Assembly: GCA_046727855.1 (NCBI GenBank) | Contig: JBKPDL010000047.1 | Span: 1-55,859 of the forward strand | Direction of reading: 5' to 3' | DNA length: 55,859 nt | From: DASPWV01 sp046727855 | Lineage (GTDB): Bacteria; Acidobacteriota; Vicinamibacteria; Vicinamibacterales; UBA2999 | In this document: positions 34,717 to 42,532 of the stretch, in pieces | Position numbering within the stretch: the stretch's first letter is position 1 | Layout: each line of letters starts with the position of its first letter | Translations under genes and position numbers: made by a program | The notes under the pieces: model-generated | What the model saw: the letters and a program-made list of their open reading frames with translations, nothing else | What the model was told of the DNA's origin: nothing | The model's database searches: none

Positions 34717-36661
34717 GGTCCTCGAGATAGGTGTATCCGTCCAGCGCTTCTTCGTAGAACTTCAGGAGCCGTCCCGCCTGCTGATCGGCCATCCGGCCAG
34801 CGTGCACTGCCTGTTCCACATCGCGGCGTAACTTGCTCATCAACAGCTCCGGATCGTACTGGACGTAGCGCAGCACCTCGTTGACGGTGTCGCCCTTGAT
34901 GATGTGCTCGACGCGTGCCAGTTCGCCTTCGTCGCCCTCGTCCGACGACAGTGTCACATGCACCGCGTGAGTGTCGCCCAGCAGGTTGTGCAGGTCACCG
35001 AGAATTTCCTGATACGCGCCCACCAGAAACACGCCGAGGAAGTAGGGCTGCCCGTTGTAGCGGTGCAGAGGGATCGTCTTCTTCACGTCGCGGCGATCGA
35101 CGAAGCGGTCCATCTTCCCGTCTGAATCGCACGTGATGTCGCCGATGACCGCCGGATTCGCGGGACGTTCGGTGAGACGGTGAATCGGCATCACCGGGAA
35201 CAATTGCTTGATAGCCCAGCTGTCGGGAATCGATTGGAAGAGCGAGAAGTTGCAGAAGTAGGTGTCGGACAGCATCTCCTCGAGCGATTGCAAATCCTCT
35301 GGGACCTCGTCCATGGCTCGCGTCAGCTTGTAGATCTTTTCGCAGATCGCCCAGTAGAGATTTTCCGCGTGTGCGCGCTGCTCGAGCGGCAAATAGCCGC
35401 CGGCGAACAGGTTCATCGCCATGTCCAGCGCCTGCTGCGCGTCGTGGTACGACTCGAGCGCGTTGCGCTTGGTGACCGAGTGATACGTCTCGATCAGATC
35501 GACGAGCGGTTGCTCGAACTCGTCCTTCACCACAGTCGGGATCTTTTCTTCACCGAAGCCGATGGTACCAAGCACGTTGAAGATCAACATGCTGTGGTAC
35601 GCCGACACGGCCCGTCCGCTTTCTGAAACGATCGTGGGGTGGTCCACGCCGGCCTCGTCGCACACGGTTTGCACGTGATAGACGACGTCGTTGGCGTACT
35701 CCTGGAGGGTGTAGTTCATGGACGATTCGAAGTTGGTTTGTGAGCCGTCGTAGTCCACACCCAGCCCGCCGCCGACATCGAGATACTGAAGGCCCGCGCC
35801 CTGTTTCACCAGCTCGCAATACACGCGCGCAGCCTCGTTGAGCGCGTTTTTGATGATGCGGATATGGGTGATCTGACTGCCAAGATGAAAATGCAGCAGC
35901 TTGAGGCAATCTTCCATGCCGCGGCTGCGCAGCTCTTCCAGCCCGCGCAGAATCTCGGTGACGGTGAGACCGAACTTCGAGCGGAACCCGCCGGACGATT
36001 GCCACCGCCCCGATCCACGCGATGCGAGCTTGACCCGCATGCCGATGTTGGGCCGCACGCCGATTTTTTCCGCGTAGTGCAGAATCAGCCCCAGCTCGGT
36101 GTATTTCTCGACCACGGGAATGATGAGCCGTCCCATTTTCTGCGCCAGCATCGCCATTTCGATGAATTCCGCATCCTTGAAGCCGTTGCAGATGATCGGC
36201 GTGTCGTTTTCGGCCATGGCCGCGACGGCGAGGAGCTCCGGCTTGCTGCCGGCTTCGAGGCCGTAGCCGTACTGCCGGCCGAAGTTGAGCACTTCTTCGA
36301 CCACCTGGCGCTGCTGGTTGACCTTGATCGGGTAGACGCAGCTGTAGCGGCCCTGATACTGATGCTGCGCGATGGCCGCCTGGAACGCCGAGTGGATTTC
36401 GCCGAGGCGGTGCCTGAGGATGTCGGTGAAGCGGAGAAGGATCGGCGTGCTCAGGCCGCGGTGCTCGAGCCGATCGATCAGACGCTTGATGTCGATGCCG
36501 CGCGCCGGATCCTTTGTCGGGTGCACCAGCAGGTGCCCCTGATCGCTGATCGAGAAGTAACCCTGGCCCCAGCGGGCCACGTCGTAGAGCTCAGTGGCTT
36601 CTGTCAGCGTCCACGTCGAACTCACCGAGCCGTTGCGCAGCCTGCTCGCGATGCTGGTCAT
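34703..36661 (-). CDS. speA: Biosynthetic arginine decarboxylase
   Basis: A 652-residue PLP enzyme that converts arginine to agmatine for polyamine synthesis. The SpeA type is clear from WGQGYFSISDQGHLLVHP, the PLP lysine in YPIKVNQQRQVV, the GLEAGSKPELL segment and the C-terminal VSESGRAVSAYHS glycine-rich region. ATG 36661 (MTSIASRL) is chosen over the longer start at 36724, which would run into the divergent thioesterase promoter and adds an unrelated basic stretch. No partner agmatinase gene is seen nearby. Confidence 0.95.
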   Translation of the reverse strand: MTSIASRLRNGSVSSTWTLTEATELYDVARWGQGYFSISDQGHLLVHPTKDPARGIDIKRLIDRLEHRGLSTPILLRFTDILRHRLGEIHSAFQAAIAQHQYQGRYSCVYPIKVNQQRQVVEEVLNFGRQYGYGLEAGSKPELLAVAAMAENDTPIICNGFKDAEFIEMAMLAQKMGRLIIPVVEKYTELGLILHYAEKIGVRPNIGMRVKLASRGSGRWQSSGGFRSKFGLTVTEILRGLEELRSRGMEDCLKLLHFHLGSQITHIRIIKNALNEAARVYCELVKQGAGLQYLDVGGGLGVDYDGSQTNFESSMNYTLQEYANDVVYHVQTVCDEAGVDHPTIVSESGRAVSAYHSMLIFNVLGTIGFGEEKIPTVVKDEFEQPLVDLIETYHSVTKRNALESYHDAQQALDMAMNLFAGGYLPLEQRAHAENLYWAICEKIYKLTRAMDEVPEDLQSLEEMLSDTYFCNFSLFQSIPDSWAIKQLFPVMPIHRLTERPANPAVIGDITCDSDGKMDRFVDRRDVKKTIPLHRYNGQPYFLGVFLVGAYQEILGDLHNLLGDTHAVHVTLSSDEGDEGELARVEHIIKGDTVNEVLRYVQYDPELLMSKLRRDVEQAVHAGRMADQQAGRLLKFYEEALDGYTYLEDPNAD

Positions 36662-36732
36662 CGTAAAATTCAGAATAAACGAAATCCCGCGCGTGCCGCG
36701 TGGTTTTTTGCGCCGGTGTAACATCCGATGAC

Positions 36733-37110
36733 ATGTCGGAACGCGTGCCCGCCATCAAGGTGTTGCTGCTGCCGAAAGACACCAACGCGCTCGGCACGAT
36801 CTTCGGCGGCGTGATCCTCTCGCACATCGACCTCGCGTCGGCGGTTGAGGCGCGCAAGACCGCGCCGCTGCGCTACGTCACCAAGGCGATGCGTGAGGTC
36901 GAATTCCACGCCCCCGTGTTCGTCGGCGACATCGTGAATTTCTACACGGAAACCGCGCGCATCGGGCGCACGTCGATCACCGTCAACGTGCTCGTCGAAG
37001 TCGAGCGCTGGGGCGGTGGGCAAGGTGAACGCGTGACGGTGACCGAGGCGGAAGTCGTGCTGGTTGCGGTTGGAGCCGATGGCCATCCGACGCCGATCAA
37101 CCCGTCGTGA
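36733..37110 (+). CDS. Acyl-CoA thioesterase (hotdog fold, YciA/BFIT type)
   Basis: A 125-residue hotdog protein that hydrolyses acyl-CoA thioesters. Family marks are LGTIFGGVILSHIDLA, with Asp in the catalytic position, and VEFHAPVFVGDIVNFYTE. ATG 36733 is preferred over an upstream start at 36700. It overlaps thrB by four bases (GTGA) although it has no known part in threonine synthesis, so co-transcription may be incidental. Confidence 0.9.
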   Translation: MSERVPAIKVLLLPKDTNALGTIFGGVILSHIDLASAVEARKTAPLRYVTKAMREVEFHAPVFVGDIVNFYTETARIGRTSITVNVLVEVERWGGGQGERVTVTEAEVVLVAVGADGHPTPINPS

Positions 37111-38039
37111 TTGCCGCGTTTGCGCCCGCGACCGTGTCCAACGTCGGCTGCGGCTTCGACGTCCTCGGCTTTGCGCTCGACGCACCCGGTGACGTGGTGA
37201 TCGCCGCGCCGCGTGCCGACGCTGGTGTCGAAATTGCCGCGATCGAGGGCGACGCCGGCCGCTTGCCGCGCGATGTCGGACGCAACACCGCAGGCGCCGC
37301 GGCGCAGTCGCTGCTGACGCGTGTCGGCACGCTCCAGGGCGTGAGCCTCACGATCAAGAAGGGCATGCCGCTCGCGAGCGGCATCGGGAGCAGCGGCGCG
37401 AGCGCTGTGGCCGCGGTGGTGGCCGTGAACGAGCTCCTTGGCCGCCCCGCGCCCCTGAACGTGCTGCTCGAGTGCGCAATGGAAGGCGAGATCGCCGGGT
37501 GCGGCTCGGCTCATCCGGATAACGTGGCGCCGTCGCTCTATGGCGGCTTTCTGCTTGCACGAAGCGCAAAGCCGCCCGACGTGGTGCGGCTCCCAGTGCC
37601 CGAGGGGCTGTCGTGCGCCCTGCTACACCCCCATATCGAAGTGGAAACCGGCGCGGCGCGCGCGCTGCTGGGCGACACCGTGCGGCTCGCCGACGCCGTA
37701 CGGCAGTGGGCGAATGTGGGTGCCCTCGTGGCCGGGCTGTTTCAAAACGATCTGTCACTCGTATCGCGCGCGCTGGAGGACGTCGTGGCTGAGCCGAAGC
37801 GAGCGCCGCTGGTGCCGGGAATCGCAGCAGTGAAAGAAGCGGCGCGTGCGGCCGGGGCACTCGGCTGCAGCTTCTCGGGCTCCGGGCCGTCGATGTTTGC
37901 CTTGTGTTCATCGCTCGATCGCGCCGCCTCAGTCGGTCAAGCGATTCTCGAGGCGTACCGCCGCGCCTCGGCACATGACGCCGATCTCTGGGTGTCGCCG
38001 GTGGGGGCGCGAGGCGCACATGTGGTGACCGGCAGATGA
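37107..38039 (+). CDS. thrB: Homoserine kinase
   Basis: A 310-residue GHMP kinase that phosphorylates homoserine with ATP. The N-terminus APATVSNVGCGFDVLGFALD is typical of ThrB, and the ATP loop is LASGIGSSGASAVAA. The C-terminal glycine-rich stretch CSFSGSGPSMFAL is also present. GTG start overlaps the thioesterase stop, and the stop overlaps the start of thrC (ATGA), giving tight coupling with the next enzyme of the pathway. Confidence 0.96.
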   Translation: MIAAFAPATVSNVGCGFDVLGFALDAPGDVVIAAPRADAGVEIAAIEGDAGRLPRDVGRNTAGAAAQSLLTRVGTLQGVSLTIKKGMPLASGIGSSGASAVAAVVAVNELLGRPAPLNVLLECAMEGEIAGCGSAHPDNVAPSLYGGFLLARSAKPPDVVRLPVPEGLSCALLHPHIEVETGAARALLGDTVRLADAVRQWANVGALVAGLFQNDLSLVSRALEDVVAEPKRAPLVPGIAAVKEAARAAGALGCSFSGSGPSMFALCSSLDRAASVGQAILEAYRRASAHDADLWVSPVGARGAHVVTGR

Positions 38040-39271
38040 AATTCGTGTCGACGCGTGGCCGCGCACCGGCAGTCGATTTCAAGACTGCGCTCTTTGATGG
38101 GCTGGCGCCTGACGGTGGTCTGTACGTGCCGGCCGTGCTCACGCCGTTGCCAGCCCGCGCGCTCGATCCGCTTGGCGTTGCCCGCTATTTCATCGGTGAT
38201 GAAATCCCTTCCTCGATGCTGTCGGCGCTCCTCGAGGATGCGCTGAACTTTCCGCTGCCGCTGACTCGCCTCAGCGAACGGTTACACGCGCTCGAGCTCT
38301 TCCACGGCCCGACGTTCGCCTTCAAAGACGTGGGTGCCCGGACCATGGCGCGGCTGATGGGTCACTTCCACTCCGGACGAGAGCCGCTGACGGTGCTTGT
38401 GGCGACGTCCGGCGATACCGGAAGCGCCGTTGCGCAGGCGTTCCACCGTGTAGAGGGCACGCGTGTCGTCGTGTTGTTTCCTGAAGGACAGGTCAGCCGC
38501 GTGCAGGAGGCGCAATTCACTACGCTTCACGGAAACGTCACGGCTGTTGCCGTGAGGGGCACGTTCGACGATTGTCAGCGGCTGGCGAAGGAAGCGTTTG
38601 CCGACGCCGCGCTGCGGGCGCGCGCGCGGTTGACCTCGGCCAACTCGATCAACATCGGCCGGCTGATCCCGCAGACGTTTTATTACCTGCAGAGCTCGGT
38701 CGCGCATCCGCGCGCCGTGTTCTCGGTGCCGAGCGGGAATTTCGGCAACCTGACCGCCGGGCTTATCGCGTGGCGGCTGGGCGCGCCGATTGGCGGGTTC
38801 GTCGCGGCGACGACCATCAACGACACCTTGCCGCGGTTTCTTTCCACGGGCCGCTACCATCCACAGCCGTCGAGGCCCACCCTTGCCAACGCGATGGACG
38901 TCGGCGATCCGAGCAACGTCGAGCGCATGCGGTGGTTGTTCGACGACGATCTCGCTGCCATGCGCCGCGTCATCACGCCATCGGTCCACACGGACGATGA
39001 CGTGAGGCACGCGATCGCGGATCTGTGGCGCGAGTACGGATACGTTGCCGATCCGCACTCTGCGATCGGATATTTGGGGACGCGGCAGGTGCAGACGTCG
39101 GCGCCGACGATTTTTCTCGCCACGGCGCATCCAGCGAAGTTTCGCGAGACGGTAGAACCGGTGATCGGCCGCCCAGTGCCGCTGCCGCCGGCGTTGCAAC
39201 AGGCGCTCGAGAAACCACGTCACGTCGAGCGCATTTCGCCCGCGCTCACCGCGCTCGCCGAGTTCTTGTAA
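38036..39271 (+). CDS. thrC: Threonine synthase
   Basis: A 411-residue PLP enzyme converting O-phosphohomoserine to threonine. The PLP-lysine motif is HGPTFAFKDVGAR; the N-terminal FDGLAPDGGLYVP-like stretch (LFDGLAPDGGLYVPAVL) and phosphate-binding ATSGDTGSAVA are clear. It belongs to the shorter bacterial ThrC class. It is coupled to thrB by four bases. Its stop is three bases from the convergent phosphodiesterase stop, with no room for a separate terminator. Confidence 0.96.
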   Translation: MKFVSTRGRAPAVDFKTALFDGLAPDGGLYVPAVLTPLPARALDPLGVARYFIGDEIPSSMLSALLEDALNFPLPLTRLSERLHALELFHGPTFAFKDVGARTMARLMGHFHSGREPLTVLVATSGDTGSAVAQAFHRVEGTRVVVLFPEGQVSRVQEAQFTTLHGNVTAVAVRGTFDDCQRLAKEAFADAALRARARLTSANSINIGRLIPQTFYYLQSSVAHPRAVFSVPSGNFGNLTAGLIAWRLGAPIGGFVAATTINDTLPRFLSTGRYHPQPSRPTLANAMDVGDPSNVERMRWLFDDDLAAMRRVITPSVHTDDDVRHAIADLWREYGYVADPHSAIGYLGTRQVQTSAPTIFLATAHPAKFRETVEPVIGRPVPLPPALQQALEKPRHVERISPALTALAEFL

Positions 39272-39274
39272 CGC

Positions 39275-40519
39275 TCATTTCAAAAAACCCGCGGTCACTT
39301 TCGCATCACCGTCGTTGAGAGCTGGGCGCAACGCCAGGACGCGACACAGCAACTCGTACACGTGCACGTTCTCGAAGCGCGGCGCCTTGAAGCCTTCGCG
39401 AAAGGCCGGACCCGTGGCGATGAACAAGCCATGCATGGATGCGTGAATCGGATCGTAGCCATGATCGCCGCCGAGGCCGTTCTTGTCGTGGGCCAGGCGC
39501 TCTCGTGTCGTCACGACCCAGCCATCGGATGCCACGCCGATCACCGGCGGATAACGGGGGTGGCCGGCGAGGCGATAGCGCGCTGGTAGATTCTCGCTCC
39601 TGTAAACCTGCAGCGCCGGGTGCTTGTCTTTGAGCGCACGATAAAGACCGTCAACCGAGCCCGTGCGCGGCGCCACAGCGAGAATTGGCGACCAGTCGAT
39701 CACGTCAACAGACGAGGGCGCGACGTAGTCGTCGACGAAGATCACACGATCGAGCGCGTTTTGCGACATGCCGTGGTCGCTGACCAGTACGATGTTGGTG
39801 CGCGCGCGCAAACCGGCGGCGTCGATGCCTTTGACGAGCCGCCGAATCGCGCCATCCACGTGCTCGATGTGCACCCGCATGGCCGGCGACTCCGGGCCGA
39901 GCTCGTGGCCGGCGGTATCGATTTCGTCGAAGTACAACGTGAGAAACGTCGGCCGAGCGGCCTCCGGCTGCCGCAGCCAGGTCAGAATCTGATCGACGCG
40001 GTCTTCGTTCGACACACGCTGGTCGAACATGCGCCAGAACGTGGGACGATCGCCGGCAATCTCCACGTCCGATCCGGGCCAGAACATGGTTGCGGCGATC
40101 TGCCCCTGCTGCTCGGCAGTGACCCAGAGCGGCACACCGCCCCACCAGCGCGGGTCCTGCTGCACAGCAATGTCGTGCAGCGCAAACGCTCCTGGTAGTG
40201 CGGGGTCGCGCATGCTGTTCGAGACAATGCCGTGGCGGTTCGGGTACAGGCCAGTGACGATCGTGTGGTGGTTGGGAAACGTCTTTGACGGGAAGCTCGG
40301 GATCAGACCCTCTGCCACCACGCCGCTCGCGGCCAATGACGTCGAGGCCGGCGGGCGAAAGCGATCGAGGTAGTCCCAGCGCCATCCATCGATCGAGATC
40401 AGAATGAGGATCGGCCGTCCGGATTGCGCCGCGGCGACGGCTAATGCCAGTGCAAGCAGAACCGGGGAGAGGAACGGCCGCGCCAAACGACGCACGGCGT
40501 GAGCGTAGCCGAAACCCAT
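39275..40519 (-). CDS. Secreted alkaline phosphatase-superfamily phosphodiesterase (ENPP-like)
   Basis: A 414-residue type I phosphodiesterase/nucleotide pyrophosphatase. A signal peptide (LLALALAVAAAQ) precedes the catalytic domain. Metal-binding Asp lies in LISIDGWRWDYL and the nucleophilic Thr in FPSKTFPNHHTIVTG. Further ligands are in DEIDTAGHELGP and LVSDHGM. It hydrolyses phosphodiester or pyrophosphate bonds in the periplasm. ATG 40519 is used; a GTG at 40531 would add four residues. It is divergent from pepF with about 55 bases between starts. Confidence 0.92.
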   Translation of the reverse strand: MGFGYAHAVRRLARPFLSPVLLALALAVAAAQSGRPILILISIDGWRWDYLDRFRPPASTSLAASGVVAEGLIPSFPSKTFPNHHTIVTGLYPNRHGIVSNSMRDPALPGAFALHDIAVQQDPRWWGGVPLWVTAEQQGQIAATMFWPGSDVEIAGDRPTFWRMFDQRVSNEDRVDQILTWLRQPEAARPTFLTLYFDEIDTAGHELGPESPAMRVHIEHVDGAIRRLVKGIDAAGLRARTNIVLVSDHGMSQNALDRVIFVDDYVAPSSVDVIDWSPILAVAPRTGSVDGLYRALKDKHPALQVYRSENLPARYRLAGHPRYPPVIGVASDGWVVTTRERLAHDKNGLGGDHGYDPIHASMHGLFIATGPAFREGFKAPRFENVHVYELLCRVLALRPALNDGDAKVTAGFLK

Positions 40520-40573
40520 GCGTATTTGCACGTTGAGCAGCCGGGGAATGGCCGGGAGACGCGTCGCGCCCTT

Positions 40574-42421
40574 ATGATCGAGGCAATGGCGTCCTCAACC
40601 GTTTCGGCCGCGACCATCGTTCCTGAGCGCGAGTCCGTTGATCCGCGCTTTACCTGGGACCTCACCGCAATCTTTCCTGATTGGACAGCATGGGAATCCG
40701 CGTTCAGGGAACTCGAAAACGGCATTGAGGCGTTCAAGGCATTCGAAGGAACACTGGGCAATGGGCCCGAACAGTTGCTCGCCGCGCTGCGCGACCACGA
40801 TCGGCTGGGACAACTCACCTACAAGGTTTGGTATTACGCCTCGCTGCAGTACGACCAGGATCAGCGGAACAACACCGTCAACGCCGGGCGGCAGCGCGTG
40901 CAGCTGCTCATCGCACGCTGGCTGCAGGCGACATCGTGGTTTCACCCGGAAGTCCTGCGTATCCCGCTGGAGACCGTTCGTGAGTGGATGGCGCAGTCGA
41001 GCGATCTCGCGCTTTATCGTTTTTTCATCGAGGACCTATTCCGTCAGCAGGAACATGTGCTCGACCCGGCGGGCGAGCGTCTTCTGTCGCTCGCCAGCCG
41101 CCTGGGCGGTGTTCCGCACGATGCCTACGCCGCGCTCTCGACGGCAGACGCGCGCTTTCCCACCATTACCTTGTCGACGGGCGAATCGGTGCAGGTGAGC
41201 TATGGGCAGTATCGCAAGCTCCTCGCGACGAGCCGGCGCCAGGCGGATCGACGGGCGGCGTACGAGGCGCTGTACGACACCTACGCAGGGGCCTTGAACA
41301 CCTACGCGGCCCTCTACAACGGCGTGATGCAGCGTGAGTGGTTTGAAGCGCGCGCGCGCGGTCACAAGAGCACGCTCGCAGCCGCGCTTTTTGGCAACAA
41401 CATTCCGGCAGCGGTGGTGGACAACCTGATTCGCGAAACCAAAGCAGGCGTGGCGCCCTTCCGCCGCTACCACGCGCTGCGCAAGCGCGTGCTCGGATTG
41501 GATGATTACTTCGTCTTCGATGCGTTCGTGCCGCTCGTGGACGTCGACGTTCGCTATCCCTACGAAGAAGTGCTCGATTCGATCGTCGAGTCGCTCACTC
41601 CGCTGGGTGAGGACTACGTCGGGCGTGTCCAGAGCGCGTTCAACGGCCGCTGGATCGATGTCTACGAGAACCAGGGCAAGCGAATCGGCGCCTACTCGGC
41701 TCCGGTGTACGGCGTGCACCCGTACATGCTGCTCAACTACAACGACACGCTCGACGCCGTGTTCACTTTGAGCCACGAGATGGGGCACTCGATTCACACG
41801 CTGCTGTCTCACGAAAGCCAGCCGTTTGTGTATGCCGATTACACGATTTTTGTTGCCGAAGTGCCGTCGACGCTGAGCGAGGCGCTGCTGCTCGATCTAA
41901 TGCTCAAGCGCGCGACGACTCGCGAGGAGCGCGTGATCCTCCTGCAACACGCGATCGACGGCATTGTGGGGACCTTCTGTAACCAGGTGTTGTTTGCCGA
42001 CTTCGAGCTGGAAGCGCATCGCGCGGTCGAACAGGACCAGCCGGTGACGAGTGACGTCCTCAACAACATTTACGGGCGGCTGCTCGCCGAGTATTGGGGC
42101 GATGCGTTGACGCCCGACACGCGCGCGCAGTACACGTGGGCGCGCATCCCGCACTTCTACCAGTCGCCGTATTACGTCTACCAGTACGCCACCTGCTTCG
42201 CCTCCACCGCGAAGTTGATGAAGGACATCGGCGGCGGCGACGACGCCGCGCGCGCGGCCGGTGTGAAGCGCTATCTCGATCTGTTGCGGGCGGGCGGCAG
42301 CGACTACCCGATGAATCTGCTGGCGCGAGCCGGGGTAGATCTGAGTCAGCCCGATACGGTGCGAGCGGTGGTGGAGCAGCTGGACGGACTTGTTACTCGC
42401 CTGGAAGCGGAGCTCGGATAG
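40574..42421 (+). CDS. pepF: Oligoendopeptidase F (M3 family metallopeptidase)
   Basis: A 615-residue zinc peptidase that degrades short peptides in the cytoplasm. The HExxH site is in FTLSHEMGHSIHTLL, with the third ligand Glu in PSTLSEALLLDLML. The N-terminal DPRFTWDLTAIFPDWTAWE is typical of PepF. The frame is open to 40499; ATG 40574 or 40586 are the likely starts, as the upstream part does not resemble the family. The TAG stop is formed by the first TAGGACC unit of the repeat cluster that follows. Confidence 0.94.
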   Translation: MIEAMASSTVSAATIVPERESVDPRFTWDLTAIFPDWTAWESAFRELENGIEAFKAFEGTLGNGPEQLLAALRDHDRLGQLTYKVWYYASLQYDQDQRNNTVNAGRQRVQLLIARWLQATSWFHPEVLRIPLETVREWMAQSSDLALYRFFIEDLFRQQEHVLDPAGERLLSLASRLGGVPHDAYAALSTADARFPTITLSTGESVQVSYGQYRKLLATSRRQADRRAAYEALYDTYAGALNTYAALYNGVMQREWFEARARGHKSTLAAALFGNNIPAAVVDNLIRETKAGVAPFRRYHALRKRVLGLDDYFVFDAFVPLVDVDVRYPYEEVLDSIVESLTPLGEDYVGRVQSAFNGRWIDVYENQGKRIGAYSAPVYGVHPYMLLNYNDTLDAVFTLSHEMGHSIHTLLSHESQPFVYADYTIFVAEVPSTLSEALLLDLMLKRATTREERVILLQHAIDGIVGTFCNQVLFADFELEAHRAVEQDQPVTSDVLNNIYGRLLAEYWGDALTPDTRAQYTWARIPHFYQSPYYVYQYATCFASTAKLMKDIGGGDDAARAAGVKRYLDLLRAGGSDYPMNLLARAGVDLSQPDTVRAVVEQLDGLVTRLEAELG

Positions 42422-42532
42422 GACCGGCCTGCAGCCGGTAGGACCGCCTTTGGCGGTAGGACCGCTCGCCTTCGGCTCGCGGTAGGATCCCCGCGCTTCG
42501 CGCGGGGTTCTACCCGAGCGCGAGCGGTCCTA
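42419..42532. repeat. TAGGACC hairpin-repeat cluster between convergent genes
   Basis: About 110 bases of consecutive small hairpins, separated by TAGGACC or GTAGGA. They are ACCGGC/GCCGGT (42423-42439), ACCGCC/GGCGGT (42443-42457), ACCGC/GCGGT (42461-42483) and CCCCGCGC/GCGCGGGG (42489-42507). A final inverted copy reads GGTCCTA. The pepF stop (42419-42421) and the ADOP stop (42530-42532, minus) are both TAG triplets of the repeat itself. Bidirectional transcription termination is the likely use. Confidence 0.8.

Noticed and set aside
42419..42532. Transposon or IS end
   Set aside because: No transposase, no target duplication, and several short independent hairpins instead of terminal inverted repeats.
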